DNA of 48,293 bases from Paenibacillus silagei (GTDB lineage: Bacteria; Bacillota; Bacilli; Paenibacillales; Paenibacillaceae): positions 1-48,293 of the forward strand of contig NZ_JAGGLV010000037.1 in the NCBI RefSeq assembly GCF_017874735.1. Direction: 5' to 3'. The position numbers and the translations under genes were made by a program. This document shows, piece by piece, positions 24,670-33,328 of this stretch (positions within the stretch are counted from its first letter, which is position 1; each line of letters begins with the position of its first letter). The notes under the pieces are model-generated. The model was not told the DNA's origin, did no database searches, and worked only from the letters and a program-made list of their open reading frames with translations.

Positions 24670-27000
24670 GTGAAAACTTACCGTAAGTCTCGTTTGCTCT
24701 GCGCTGTGCTGTCGCTGGCCGTGGTATTGTCTGCTGTACCCGTGGGACTGGGAATCGCCCCGTCCACTGTCAAGGCTGCTTCCTCTACAGGAGCACCAGT
24801 GAATCCTAATGCTTCAGCCGAGGCGGTCAAGCTGCTGAACAGTCTCTATGAGATCTCCGGGAACGGAATCATTACAGGGCAGCATGACTATTTCGAAAGT
24901 CCGGATGAGCTGAGCAACAAGCTGAAGGGAACAAGCGGACAATACGCCGCACTGCATGGGTATGAGCTTGGAGCAATCGGTGGACAGAGCGAGAGCGGAG
25001 TAGCTGCACAACGCAAAAATATCGTCTGGAGTGCAACGAACTGGTCCAGAGCGGGCGGCATTGTCGCCATGACCTTCCACCAGAGTCTGCCGGGCACCAA
25101 GTACGAATGGTCCAATGTGCAGAAGCCAATTACTCAGGCGCAATTTAACAAATACGTAACCCCCGGCACGCCAGAGTATAATGCGCTGATCACCGATCTG
25201 GATAAAGTAGCTGTCTCCCTGAAAAGCCTGCGGGACGCTAAGGTTCCGATTCTGTGGAGACCTTACCATGAAATGAACGGCGGCTGGTTCTGGTGGGGCA
25301 AGAAAGACAACTTCACTGCACTATGGAATATTATGTATGACCGGTTCGTGAACGTTCATCAGTTAAATAATCTGATTTGGGTATGGAACCCGAATGCGCC
25401 GAATGCCAACTCTGATCCCTATGCACGGACCTATCCGGGCGCGGCCAGAGTGGATGTACTGGCAGCAGATATATATAATAACGACTACTCGAATAAATAT
25501 CATGATGATCTGACCAGCCTGGCTGGCGGCAAACCTATCGGCATCGGCGAGAACGGCGAAATGCCGAACATCTCGAAGCTGAAGCTGACCCAGCAGAATT
25601 ATGTGTTCATGATGAACTGGGGCAAGATGCTCTATGAGAATAACAGCACGGCTACGATCAAGAATTTCATGAATGACAGCTACACACTGACCCGTGACCA
25701 ATATAAGGCCTGGTCTGCTCCGGCGGCGGCTCCTAAGCCAACGGCAACGCCAACGCCTACCGCAACGCCGACTGCAACACCAACACCGACTGCAACACCG
25801 ACTGCAACACCGACTGTAACACCAACGCCGACTGCAACACCAACCGTTGCGCCGATTCCGAAGCCGGTCCCAACCTCCGGTGATACGGACAGTAAGCCTG
25901 CCCAGAATGGCTTGCTTGGAGAATACTTCAAGAACATGACGCTCTCGGGAACGCCGGTTATGGTGCGTAACGATGATGTCATCAGCTTCAATTGGCGCCA
26001 GGGTACTCCTAATGCTGCACTCGGTGTAGACTACTTCTCGATCCGCTGGACCGGCCAGATTAAGCCGGCTTACAGCGAGACCTATCAGTTCTATACTACA
26101 TCGGATGATGGTATCCGCCTGTGGGTGAACGGCACAGCAGTCATTGACAGCTGGGTCAAGCAGAGCGGAACTGCCCGCACAGGAAGCATAGCCTTGACTG
26201 CCGGGCAACTGTACGATATTAAGGTAGAGTATTATGAGAATGCAGGCGATGCGAATGTCCATCTGATGTGGCAGAGCCCCAGCCAGGTGAAGGGAACCGT
26301 ACCTGCAAGTGCGCTTTTCTCCAGAGCAGGCAACACATCCATACCTGCTCCGGCTGCAACAGCAGTACCGACAACGGTACCAGCAGCGACAGTAGCACCA
26401 GCACAGACAGCAACGCCGGCACCAGTAACGACACCAATGCCAACACCAGCACCAACACTGACGCCAGTACCGACACCAACGCCAACACCGGTGCCTACGC
26501 CGACAGCGGTTCCCGTTCCTTCTCCTACAGCAACACCGGCGGATCTGCCGGTAGAAGTTCCTGCTGCCAATGGACTGTACGCGGAATACTTCAATAATAT
26601 GACTCTATCGGGCGAACCCGCTGTAGTGCGTACCGATGCTGTGCTTGATTTCAACTGGCGCCAAGGCACGCCGGATGCCGCTATCGGCATAGACTTCTTC
26701 TCTGTCCGCTGGAGCGGGAAGATGAGGCCACTCTACACGGAGACTTATCAGATCTATACCACTTCCGATGACGGTATCCGCGTACGGGTGAACGGTGAGC
26801 TTGTGATTGACAGCTGGGTGAAGCAGAGCGGCACCGAACGCATGGGCAGCATCAGCCTGACCGCAGGCGAGCTGTATGATATTCAGGTAGAGTATTATGA
26901 GAATCAAGGGGATGCAAAAGCGCGGCTGATGTGGCAGAGTCCAAGCCAGGCCAAAGGAACCATTCCGGCAAGCGCGTTGTTCCTCCCGTCCGCTTCGTAA
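24670..27000 (+). CDS. Secreted GH26 beta-mannanase with two PA14 domains
   Basis: A 776-residue secreted enzyme. A signal peptide (about 1-36, KAASS cleavage region) is followed by a GH26 barrel (about 45-350): the acid/base glutamate E201 in WRPYHEMNGG and the probable nucleophile E294 in GIGENGEMP, with ITGQHDYFESPDEL and WVWNPNAPNA around them. Then a Pro/Thr repeat linker (about 356-405), a PA14 domain (about 410-552), a second Pro/Thr linker and a second PA14 domain (about 634-772). PA14 domains bind carbohydrate in many secreted enzymes. GTG start, with the ribosome binding site directly after the c-di-GMP riboswitch. It may cut mannan in plant walls, or the cell's own mannose-containing EPS; the second fits its neighbours. 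Confidence 0.93.
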   Translation: MKTYRKSRLLCAVLSLAVVLSAVPVGLGIAPSTVKAASSTGAPVNPNASAEAVKLLNSLYEISGNGIITGQHDYFESPDELSNKLKGTSGQYAALHGYELGAIGGQSESGVAAQRKNIVWSATNWSRAGGIVAMTFHQSLPGTKYEWSNVQKPITQAQFNKYVTPGTPEYNALITDLDKVAVSLKSLRDAKVPILWRPYHEMNGGWFWWGKKDNFTALWNIMYDRFVNVHQLNNLIWVWNPNAPNANSDPYARTYPGAARVDVLAADIYNNDYSNKYHDDLTSLAGGKPIGIGENGEMPNISKLKLTQQNYVFMMNWGKMLYENNSTATIKNFMNDSYTLTRDQYKAWSAPAAAPKPTATPTPTATPTATPTPTATPTATPTVTPTPTATPTVAPIPKPVPTSGDTDSKPAQNGLLGEYFKNMTLSGTPVMVRNDDVISFNWRQGTPNAALGVDYFSIRWTGQIKPAYSETYQFYTTSDDGIRLWVNGTAVIDSWVKQSGTARTGSIALTAGQLYDIKVEYYENAGDANVHLMWQSPSQVKGTVPASALFSRAGNTSIPAPAATAVPTTVPAATVAPAQTATPAPVTTPMPTPAPTLTPVPTPTPTPVPTPTAVPVPSPTATPADLPVEVPAANGLYAEYFNNMTLSGEPAVVRTDAVLDFNWRQGTPDAAIGIDFFSVRWSGKMRPLYTETYQIYTTSDDGIRVRVNGELVIDSWVKQSGTERMGSISLTAGELYDIQVEYYENQGDAKARLMWQSPSQAKGTIPASALFLPSAS

Positions 27001-27192
27001 GCTCATAAGGTCCGCAGCTGTGTTCAACATTGGCGCTGTTACTGGTTAAGACGTTACAATTATAAATCCTGTAAGCCACTCTTAATGGCCCTGCTTACCA
27101 GCAGGGCTACTAAGCTATAGAAAGGCAGACAATCCGGCAGGCGTAACCTCCGGGGCCCTGCCGGAGAGTGTGGCTGAAGAAAGGAGATTACA
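27001..27192 (+). promoter_or_regulatory. Structured leader of the second mannanase, unidentified
   Basis: This is not a GEMM-I riboswitch. It folds by eye into a three-way junction: the outer stem AGCCACTCT (27075-27083) with AGAGTGTGGCT (27165-27175), a hairpin GGCCCTGC/GCAGGGCT (about 27088-27109) and a long hairpin CCGGCAGG/CCTGCCGG (about 27132-27163). Between the hairpins lies ACTAAGCTATAGAAAGGC. The ribosome binding site AAAGGAG follows 8 bp after the outer stem. The sequence GTTACAATTATAAATC (27053-27068) also occurs before the first leader. It matches no riboswitch class I know. Confidence 0.6.
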
Positions 27193-28713
27193 TTGAACAC
27201 TTACCGTAAGTACAGGCTATATACAACTATTTTTCCTCTAATCCTTATCCTTTCATTGCTTCCATGGGGGGAAGGGCGCAGTCTGCCCGCAGCCGCCAAG
27301 GTTACAGCACCTGCCGCCCCCGCTCCCATACAGCCCATTAATCCTTCTGCCTCCAAGGAGGCTTCCGCACTGTTAAGCTATCTCAGTAATCTCAGCGGCA
27401 AGGGGATGATATCCGGCCAGCATGATTACCTGGAGAGCCCCGATGAATTTAATAATAAGCTCCGCACCACAACCGGCCGCTATGCCGTTCTGCATGGCTA
27501 TGAGCTGGGAGCCATAGGCAACCAGTCCAAGGAGACCATTGCCAAGCAGCGTCAGGCTGTCGTGGACAGCGCCATCCGTTGGCATGAGGGCGGCGGTATT
27601 GTCGCCATGACCTTCCATCAGAATCTGCCGGGAACCGCGCCGGTATGGACCAATGTACAGAAGCCGCTGAGCCAGAGTCAATTCAAGCTGTATGTCACTC
27701 CCGGAACGCCGCAGTACAAAGCCCTGGTAGCTGAGCTGGATGAAGTGGCCAAGTATCTGGGTGAGCTGCGCGATGCCGGAGTTCCGGTGTTATGGCGGCC
27801 CTATCATGAGATGAACGGCGGCTGGTTCTGGTGGGGGCAGAAGGATGACTTCGCGAAGCTCTGGGACCTGGTCTATGACCGCATGGTGAATACGCATAAG
27901 CTGAATAATCTGCTGTGGGTATGGAATCCGAATGCTCCCAACAAGTCGTCTGAGCCGTATGCCGCCTATTTTCCCGGCATCGCCAAGGTGGATATTCTGG
28001 CCGCCGACATTTATGACAATGATTTCAAGCAGTCTTATTATGACAGCCTCCTGAAGCTGGCCGATGGCAAACCGATCGGAATCGGGGAGAGCGGAGAGCT
28101 TCCAGACCCTGTCATCATGTCTCAAAAACAAAGCAAATGGGTATATACGATGACATGGGGCAAGATGCTGGTTGAGAATAACCCGACTGTGAAAATTCAA
28201 AGCTTCATGAACCATAAATACACGGTATCGCGGGAGGATTACAAGCTCGCGGCGGGTGCCAAAACGCATGCGGCGGCTGTAAGCTCAAGGAACGGCCTGA
28301 GAGGCCAGTATTATGGCAATATGGACCTGTCCGGCACACCGCTGCTTACCCGTAACGACAGCACCCTTCAATTCAACTGGCATGGCAATTCACCGGCTCC
28401 CGGCCTTCCCAAGGATTCATTCTCGGTACGCTGGACCGGGACCCTTAAGCCTCTCTACAGTGAAAAGTATACGTTCACCGCTTCTTCGGATGACGGCATC
28501 CGCGTATGGATCGGCGGCAAGCTCCTGATCGACAGCTGGAAGAACCAGAGCAGTGCGAGCAAGGAGGGCAGCATCACGCTCTCTGCGGGTACCCCCTACG
28601 CCATCAAGGTGGAGTATTACGAGAACCGCGGGGATGCCAGCGTCAGTCTGATGTGGAGGAGCCAGAGCCAGAAGCAGATGATTATTCCCCAGAGTGCGCT
28701 GACGCTTCCTTAA
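27193..28713 (+). CDS. Secreted GH26 beta-mannanase with one PA14 domain
   Basis: A 506-residue paralogue of the enzyme at 24670. Signal peptide (about 1-36), a GH26 barrel (about 45-355) with the acid/base glutamate E206 in WRPYHEMNGG and the probable nucleophile E299 in GIGESGELP, and directly one PA14 domain (about 367-505) without a Pro/Thr linker. The start is TTG at 27193, with AAGGAG 6 bp away. The N-terminal MNTYRKYRL and MKTYRKSRL of the two paralogues share a coding ACTTACCGTAAGT sequence. Different domain architecture and leader suggest a duplication that has since taken separate roles. Confidence 0.92.
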   Translation: MNTYRKYRLYTTIFPLILILSLLPWGEGRSLPAAAKVTAPAAPAPIQPINPSASKEASALLSYLSNLSGKGMISGQHDYLESPDEFNNKLRTTTGRYAVLHGYELGAIGNQSKETIAKQRQAVVDSAIRWHEGGGIVAMTFHQNLPGTAPVWTNVQKPLSQSQFKLYVTPGTPQYKALVAELDEVAKYLGELRDAGVPVLWRPYHEMNGGWFWWGQKDDFAKLWDLVYDRMVNTHKLNNLLWVWNPNAPNKSSEPYAAYFPGIAKVDILAADIYDNDFKQSYYDSLLKLADGKPIGIGESGELPDPVIMSQKQSKWVYTMTWGKMLVENNPTVKIQSFMNHKYTVSREDYKLAAGAKTHAAAVSSRNGLRGQYYGNMDLSGTPLLTRNDSTLQFNWHGNSPAPGLPKDSFSVRWTGTLKPLYSEKYTFTASSDDGIRVWIGGKLLIDSWKNQSSASKEGSITLSAGTPYAIKVEYYENRGDASVSLMWRSQSQKQMIIPQSALTLP

Positions 28714-28789
28714 GGAAGCCGCGCGGAAGACGAAGTGTGACGTTAGCCCGGTACAGCACAGAATTCCGGAAGAAAGCGAGGACAAGGGA

Positions 28790-31474
28790 ATGAGGACTAG
28801 AGTTCAAAAGAAACCCAGTAAATATCTCCACCGACTACTAAAATTTGCAGCACTGATCATCTTGATTCTGTTGTCCGTCTCTGTCTTCGGAGATTACGGG
28901 ACGAAGGACGGTGAAGATGATGTGGATCTGTCTTCATTGTCGGCGGCCAAGGATGCCGGTCCTGAGATGCCGGAAGGAACTGTTCTATGGAAGCTTGGCA
29001 AGCATGACGGCTCTGCCGGTGAGTTCAAGGCGGCAGGGTCAAGCGGGGTGAAGAAGACACTCAGCATAGCTTCAACCACTGCCAGGTCGGCAGAGCTGAA
29101 GTCACTGCCCTCCGGCCTGCACGGGGAGACCAACCCGGAGCTGCGGATTCAGTATGAGCTGGATAAGATCCCGGAGCACGGGGTCTTATTTCGCGTGAGC
29201 ATTATCGATGCTTACAAATCCGTTCCCCAGATGAGCGTGTTCTCCAACCGTCAGCTCTCAGGCATCATTCAGATCGCCGGGATTGCCGGAACAGGCAGCA
29301 AATACGACTTCCGCAAAACCTATGAGCTGTACATTCCCAAAGAGCAGCTCATCAGCGGCACCAACGAGCTGACGCTGCGGACGGCCAGAGGAATCTATTC
29401 CTCAGAGGCTGAGGATAAGTACAACTGGTGGACATGGGATAATCTCAGTCTGGAGGCGCTGAAGTCTCCGATTAAGGAGCCGATTCACGGCAGCTATACG
29501 CTGACGGGGACGGTGGTGAATAACAAGCAGTTTTATTTTGACGAGGGGGCGGTTACCCATCTGCCCTATATTATGAAGTGGCTGGGTGTAGCCTATAGCG
29601 GCAATATCATGCGGACCAGCTGTGCCAGCGATGTAGGCCGCTCGTGTGAGAATATGGAGGAGTACTACAAGGTCCTGAAGGATTACAATATGCAGGCTGT
29701 AGCGCTCTATCTGTACACAGGCGATATCAAGCTGAAAGCGGACGGAACGCTGCCAGAGGATGCGGAGAAGAAGCTGACGGATTATTTCCAGAAGTACAGC
29801 CCGTACTTCCAGTATTACGAGGTGGATAACGAACCGGGCCTGTTCAACCGTTCCAAAGCGGTCAATCTGGCCATAGCCGAGTGGCTGAACAGCAAGGGTA
29901 AGACGATCGCACCGCATCTGCAGACGGTTGCACCCGGATGGGCCTACTGGCCGGGCTACAGCGAAGACTCGTGCGGCAATCAGAAGGGTCCGGTGAAGCA
30001 GTGCGGAGACCCGGACGGCTGGGAACGCGATCCGAAGCAGCGCGATGAGCTTGAAGCGGTAACGGATCTGACGAATGGCCATTCTTATGGGGATTCCTAT
30101 ATTTTCGGACAGGGCGGGAGCTTCACGGAGAACCTGAAGACCTTCGGGGGCTCGGTAGACGGCCTTAGCAAAAAAATGCTCGCCACCGAGTTCGGCACCT
30201 CGGACTCCCATGTGGACGCGTATCAATATGGGGCCAAGGAGCGGACTTCAGCGGTGTTCGACCGGATTATGCGGGCACATATCGGCTATGCCGAGATGTT
30301 CGTGCAGCATGCCGCCTTTTTCAAGAATTTCAGCCTGTTCAAATACGGCTTCAATCTGGAGGATCATGATCCGGCGGCTACAGAGATCTACTACACCAAG
30401 GAAGGCGAAGAATCCCGCGTCAGTATCATGCGCAGGCTGGATCTGGCTTATGCTACACACGGCGCTCCGCTGACCTACCAGATCAGCAATAAGGAGGAGC
30501 TGAAGGATAAGCTGGTCTACGTAAGAGCAGTGGACACCTCCACGCTTGAGCCGCTGGCGGGCAGCAAGGCGACCTCCAACAAGGTGCTGGTGAACTTCGT
30601 CAATTTCGAGAAGACGGAGCAGACCGTTAAGGTCAAGGTCACTATGCCGAAGAAAACGGAGTACGAAGGAGAACGGTTCGGCAAGGGCGATACTTATGAG
30701 GAGGCCCGCAGCTATGTAACCGGCAGGGCTGCTTCGCCGGAGCTGGAATTCACGGAGACGCTGGCTCCGGGAGAAGGCGTGCAGTACATTCTGGAGCCTT
30801 CCTCTGAGGTGGCGGATATGGCGCCTCAGGGCTTGAAGGCGACTGCTGTCAAGGGATTATCGATGCATCTGAACTGGCTGGAAGCCCCCGGAGCAAGCTA
30901 TGAAGTGCTCCGGGCGGACAGCCCGGACGAGAAGCTGAAGGTCATCGCTACAGCAGTGAAGGGAACCGAGTACAACGACAGCAAGCTGAAGGAAGGCACA
31001 CTTTATACTTATGCTGTAAGAGTGTCCGGCTCTGGTGTGATGTCAGAGAAGACACAGATTACAGCAACCGGACTTGTCCCGCTGGACCGGGCAGGCTGGA
31101 AGGTGACGTCCAGTGTGAGTAAGGAGGCTTCCAATCCGGCAGGTGCCATTGACGGAGACCGGCGGACCCGCTGGGATACGGTCAAGCATCAGGCTTCGGG
31201 GGAGTACTTCCAGATTGATCTGGGCGCAGAACATACGGTAGAAGCTATAGATATGGATTACCCTTTATCGCCATATGACTATCCGCGCGGCTACACTGTC
31301 CACGTATCGGAGGATGCCAAGAGCTGGAGACAGGTCGCAGCGGGCAAAGGCCAGCTGGAGAAGACCAAGATTACGTTTGCCCCGGTCAAGACCCGGCATA
31401 TCAAGATTACCCAGACAGGCTCCGGCGGCAACTACTGGTCCATTCAGGAGCTGCAGGTGTATTCAAGAGAATGA
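28790..31474 (+). CDS. Membrane-anchored putative glycosidase with Fn3 and discoidin domains
   Basis: An 894-residue protein. A signal anchor (about 15-40, LLKFAALIILILLSVSVFG) follows a basic N-terminus. Residues about 60-230 form a beta-sandwich with a pattern like the C-terminal domain of rhamnogalacturonan lyases (FRVSIIDAYKSVPQMSVFSN, NNWWTWD-like YNWWTWDNLSLEAL). A TIM-barrel-like region (about 240-640) has two acidic motifs at the usual strand ends, YEVDNEPGLF and LATEFGTSDS, as in GH-A clan enzymes. It ends with an Fn3-like domain and an F5/8 type C discoidin domain (about 755-894; NPAGAIDGDRRTRWDT). It starts 76 bp after the second mannanase. I assign it as a cell-bound glycosidase of unknown specificity acting on the same polymer. 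It is not a family I can name. Confidence 0.7.
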   Translation: MRTRVQKKPSKYLHRLLKFAALIILILLSVSVFGDYGTKDGEDDVDLSSLSAAKDAGPEMPEGTVLWKLGKHDGSAGEFKAAGSSGVKKTLSIASTTARSAELKSLPSGLHGETNPELRIQYELDKIPEHGVLFRVSIIDAYKSVPQMSVFSNRQLSGIIQIAGIAGTGSKYDFRKTYELYIPKEQLISGTNELTLRTARGIYSSEAEDKYNWWTWDNLSLEALKSPIKEPIHGSYTLTGTVVNNKQFYFDEGAVTHLPYIMKWLGVAYSGNIMRTSCASDVGRSCENMEEYYKVLKDYNMQAVALYLYTGDIKLKADGTLPEDAEKKLTDYFQKYSPYFQYYEVDNEPGLFNRSKAVNLAIAEWLNSKGKTIAPHLQTVAPGWAYWPGYSEDSCGNQKGPVKQCGDPDGWERDPKQRDELEAVTDLTNGHSYGDSYIFGQGGSFTENLKTFGGSVDGLSKKMLATEFGTSDSHVDAYQYGAKERTSAVFDRIMRAHIGYAEMFVQHAAFFKNFSLFKYGFNLEDHDPAATEIYYTKEGEESRVSIMRRLDLAYATHGAPLTYQISNKEELKDKLVYVRAVDTSTLEPLAGSKATSNKVLVNFVNFEKTEQTVKVKVTMPKKTEYEGERFGKGDTYEEARSYVTGRAASPELEFTETLAPGEGVQYILEPSSEVADMAPQGLKATAVKGLSMHLNWLEAPGASYEVLRADSPDEKLKVIATAVKGTEYNDSKLKEGTLYTYAVRVSGSGVMSEKTQITATGLVPLDRAGWKVTSSVSKEASNPAGAIDGDRRTRWDTVKHQASGEYFQIDLGAEHTVEAIDMDYPLSPYDYPRGYTVHVSEDAKSWRQVAAGKGQLEKTKITFAPVKTRHIKITQTGSGGNYWSIQELQVYSRE

Positions 31475-31487
31475 AGGACGGCATAAT

Positions 31488-31522
31488 AACCTCCGTGGAA
31501 TTCAGCCCACCGGGGTTTTTTT
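31488..31522 (+). terminator. Terminator after the glycosidase gene
   Basis: AACCTCCGTGG pairs imperfectly with CCACCGGGGTT, followed by a run of seven T residues, 14 bp after the stop. Confidence 0.75.
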
Positions 31523-31603
31523 CTGTCTCAGAATCATACACATACTATAAAATACATGGGGCTAAGGCGGATACCCGGCTCCGGGGAAGGTGTGAACCGG
31601 TTC

Positions 31604-33082
31604 ATGACTCATCTTGCAGATCAAATCATCCTGCTGCTGGCGGCTTTGCTGCTGATCGCCGTGCTCTCCACCAAATTCTCCACCCGTTTTGGCATGCCTG
31701 CTCTGGTCCTGTTTATTGCAGCCGGCATGGTACTCAGCCATTTCATTTATTTCAACAATGCTTCGCTCACGCAGATTGCCGGCATTTTTGCCCTGGTGGT
31801 GATTCTGTTTGAGGGCGGGATGCAGACGAGCATGAAGGATATTCGCCCGATTCTGAAGCCGGCGTTGTCGCTGGCTACACTCGGAGTGCTGCTGACTGCG
31901 GTGATCGTCGGTGTGTTTGCCAAATTTATACTTGGAGTGCCCTGGGCGGAGAGCTTCCTGTTCGGGGCCATTGTCGGTTCGACAGATGCAGCGGCGGTAT
32001 TCTCCGTGCTGGGCGGCAAAAATATCGACAAACGGCTAACCTCGACGCTTGAAGCCGAATCCGGCAGCAATGATCCGATGGCTGTATTCCTTACCGTGTC
32101 GCTGATTGAATGGGTGCAGCACCCGGATACCGCAGTCTTGCGTCTGGTGCTGTCGTTCTTCTGGGAGATGGGGGTAGGGCTGCTGGTCGGGATCATCATC
32201 GGCAAGCTGGCGGTGTACCTGATTAACCGGATTAATCTGGACTCCACCGGATTGTATCCAGTCATGGCGGTCGGCTTCGCAGTTCTGACTTACGGGGTTT
32301 CGGCTATGGTACACAGCAGCGGATTGCTAGCTGTCTATGTCATGGGGCTGGTGCTGGGGAATTCCGAGCTGATGTACCACCGCACCATTATGAATTTCAG
32401 TCATGGCTTTGCCTGGATGATGCAGATTGCCATGTTCATTCTGCTCGGGATGCTGGTCTTCCCGCAGGAGCTGGCGGCTGTGGCCTGGCAGGGGCTGCTG
32501 CTGTCCGTGATTCTGATGGCCCTAGCAAGGCCGCTCGGCGTATTCCTCAGCCTGCTATTGTCCCGGTTCTCCTTCCGTGAAAAGACACTGATCTCCTGGG
32601 CCGGGCTCCGGGGAGCCGTCCCGATTGTCCTGGCGACCTACCCGCTGCTCGCGGGGCTGCCGCATGGCAGGCTGTTCTTCAATGTCGTATTCTTCGTTGT
32701 TCTGACCTCGGCAGTGATTCAGGGAACAACCATTTCACCCCTGGCCTCGCGGCTGAGGCTGGTGGGCCGGGAGCAGGCGTCCCAGCCATCCTTGATGGAG
32801 CTTGTCGCGCTAGGGAAGACTGATTCCGAATTCAATCATATCGGAATCGACCGGCAGATGGCGATATCCGGCATGCAGATAGCAGAGATCGGCCTGCCGG
32901 ACGATATTCTGTTCACGGCCATTATACGGAACAAGACCATCGTGACGCCGCATGGCAGCACGGTGATTGAGCCCGGAGATACGGTATATGTGCTTAGCCC
33001 CAAGAGCAAGCGGGAGGAGATGCGTGCCATCTTCCGCAGCGGACTGGGACGGGCGGCAGAGACGGATATCCCTACGGTATAA
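31604..33082 (+). CDS. CPA1-type cation/proton antiporter with RCK C-terminal domain
   Basis: A 492-residue protein, about twelve membrane segments, starting MTHLADQIILLLAALLLI. The transporter region has FGAIVGSTDAAAVFSVLGG, an acidic TDA signature typical of the CPA1 (NhaP/CvrA) group, and SWAGLRGAVPIVLATYP. The C-terminal part (about 420-490; HIGIDRQMAISGMQIAEIGL, TVIEPGDTVYVLSPK) is an RCK_C/TrkA_C regulatory domain, as in K+/H+ antiporters of the CvrA/NhaP2 group. Role: K+ or Na+ export coupled to proton entry. I chose ATG 31604 with GGGGAAGG upstream; a GTG at 31592 is too close to that site and the longer frame to 31556 has no support. Confidence 0.85.
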   Translation: MTHLADQIILLLAALLLIAVLSTKFSTRFGMPALVLFIAAGMVLSHFIYFNNASLTQIAGIFALVVILFEGGMQTSMKDIRPILKPALSLATLGVLLTAVIVGVFAKFILGVPWAESFLFGAIVGSTDAAAVFSVLGGKNIDKRLTSTLEAESGSNDPMAVFLTVSLIEWVQHPDTAVLRLVLSFFWEMGVGLLVGIIIGKLAVYLINRINLDSTGLYPVMAVGFAVLTYGVSAMVHSSGLLAVYVMGLVLGNSELMYHRTIMNFSHGFAWMMQIAMFILLGMLVFPQELAAVAWQGLLLSVILMALARPLGVFLSLLLSRFSFREKTLISWAGLRGAVPIVLATYPLLAGLPHGRLFFNVVFFVVLTSAVIQGTTISPLASRLRLVGREQASQPSLMELVALGKTDSEFNHIGIDRQMAISGMQIAEIGLPDDILFTAIIRNKTIVTPHGSTVIEPGDTVYVLSPKSKREEMRAIFRSGLGRAAETDIPTV

Positions 33083-33328
33083 GGGACATCCTACGGGAGG
33101 ATGTGAGCTTCTCTTCCGGTTCGGGTGATTTATGTCAATCGATGTGCTTTTGCAGAATTGTGATTCAAATTATAGGATAGCTCCCGGAGGAGTGCTAGAA
33201 TGTGCAGTACATCAAGGATGCGGGACATTAGATTGCAATACAGTAAAAAGTGTGTTAAATTGTATATAGATTTAGAACGAGTCTAAATACAATGTATTGT
33301 AGAATACACATTCCGGGAGGTTATTTAA
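33083..33328 (+). promoter_or_regulatory. Dps upstream region with operator-like palindromes
   Basis: A perfect inverted repeat, ATTTAGA (33270-33276) and TCTAAAT (33282-33288), spacer of 5, overlaps a longer one based on ATTGTAT/ATACAAT. TACAAT/ATTGTA (33288-33301) adds a second palindrome. Such AT-rich palindromes upstream of a dps gene are expected for PerR/Fur-type control, but they do not match the standard PerR box exactly, so regulator identity is inferred. The left half of this interval (33083-33240) shows nothing I can name. Confidence 0.5.

Noticed and set aside
27070..27192. A second c-di-GMP-I riboswitch
   Set aside because: The GGCAAACC, GGGACGCAAAGC and GGCTACCG elements are absent; the fold differs.
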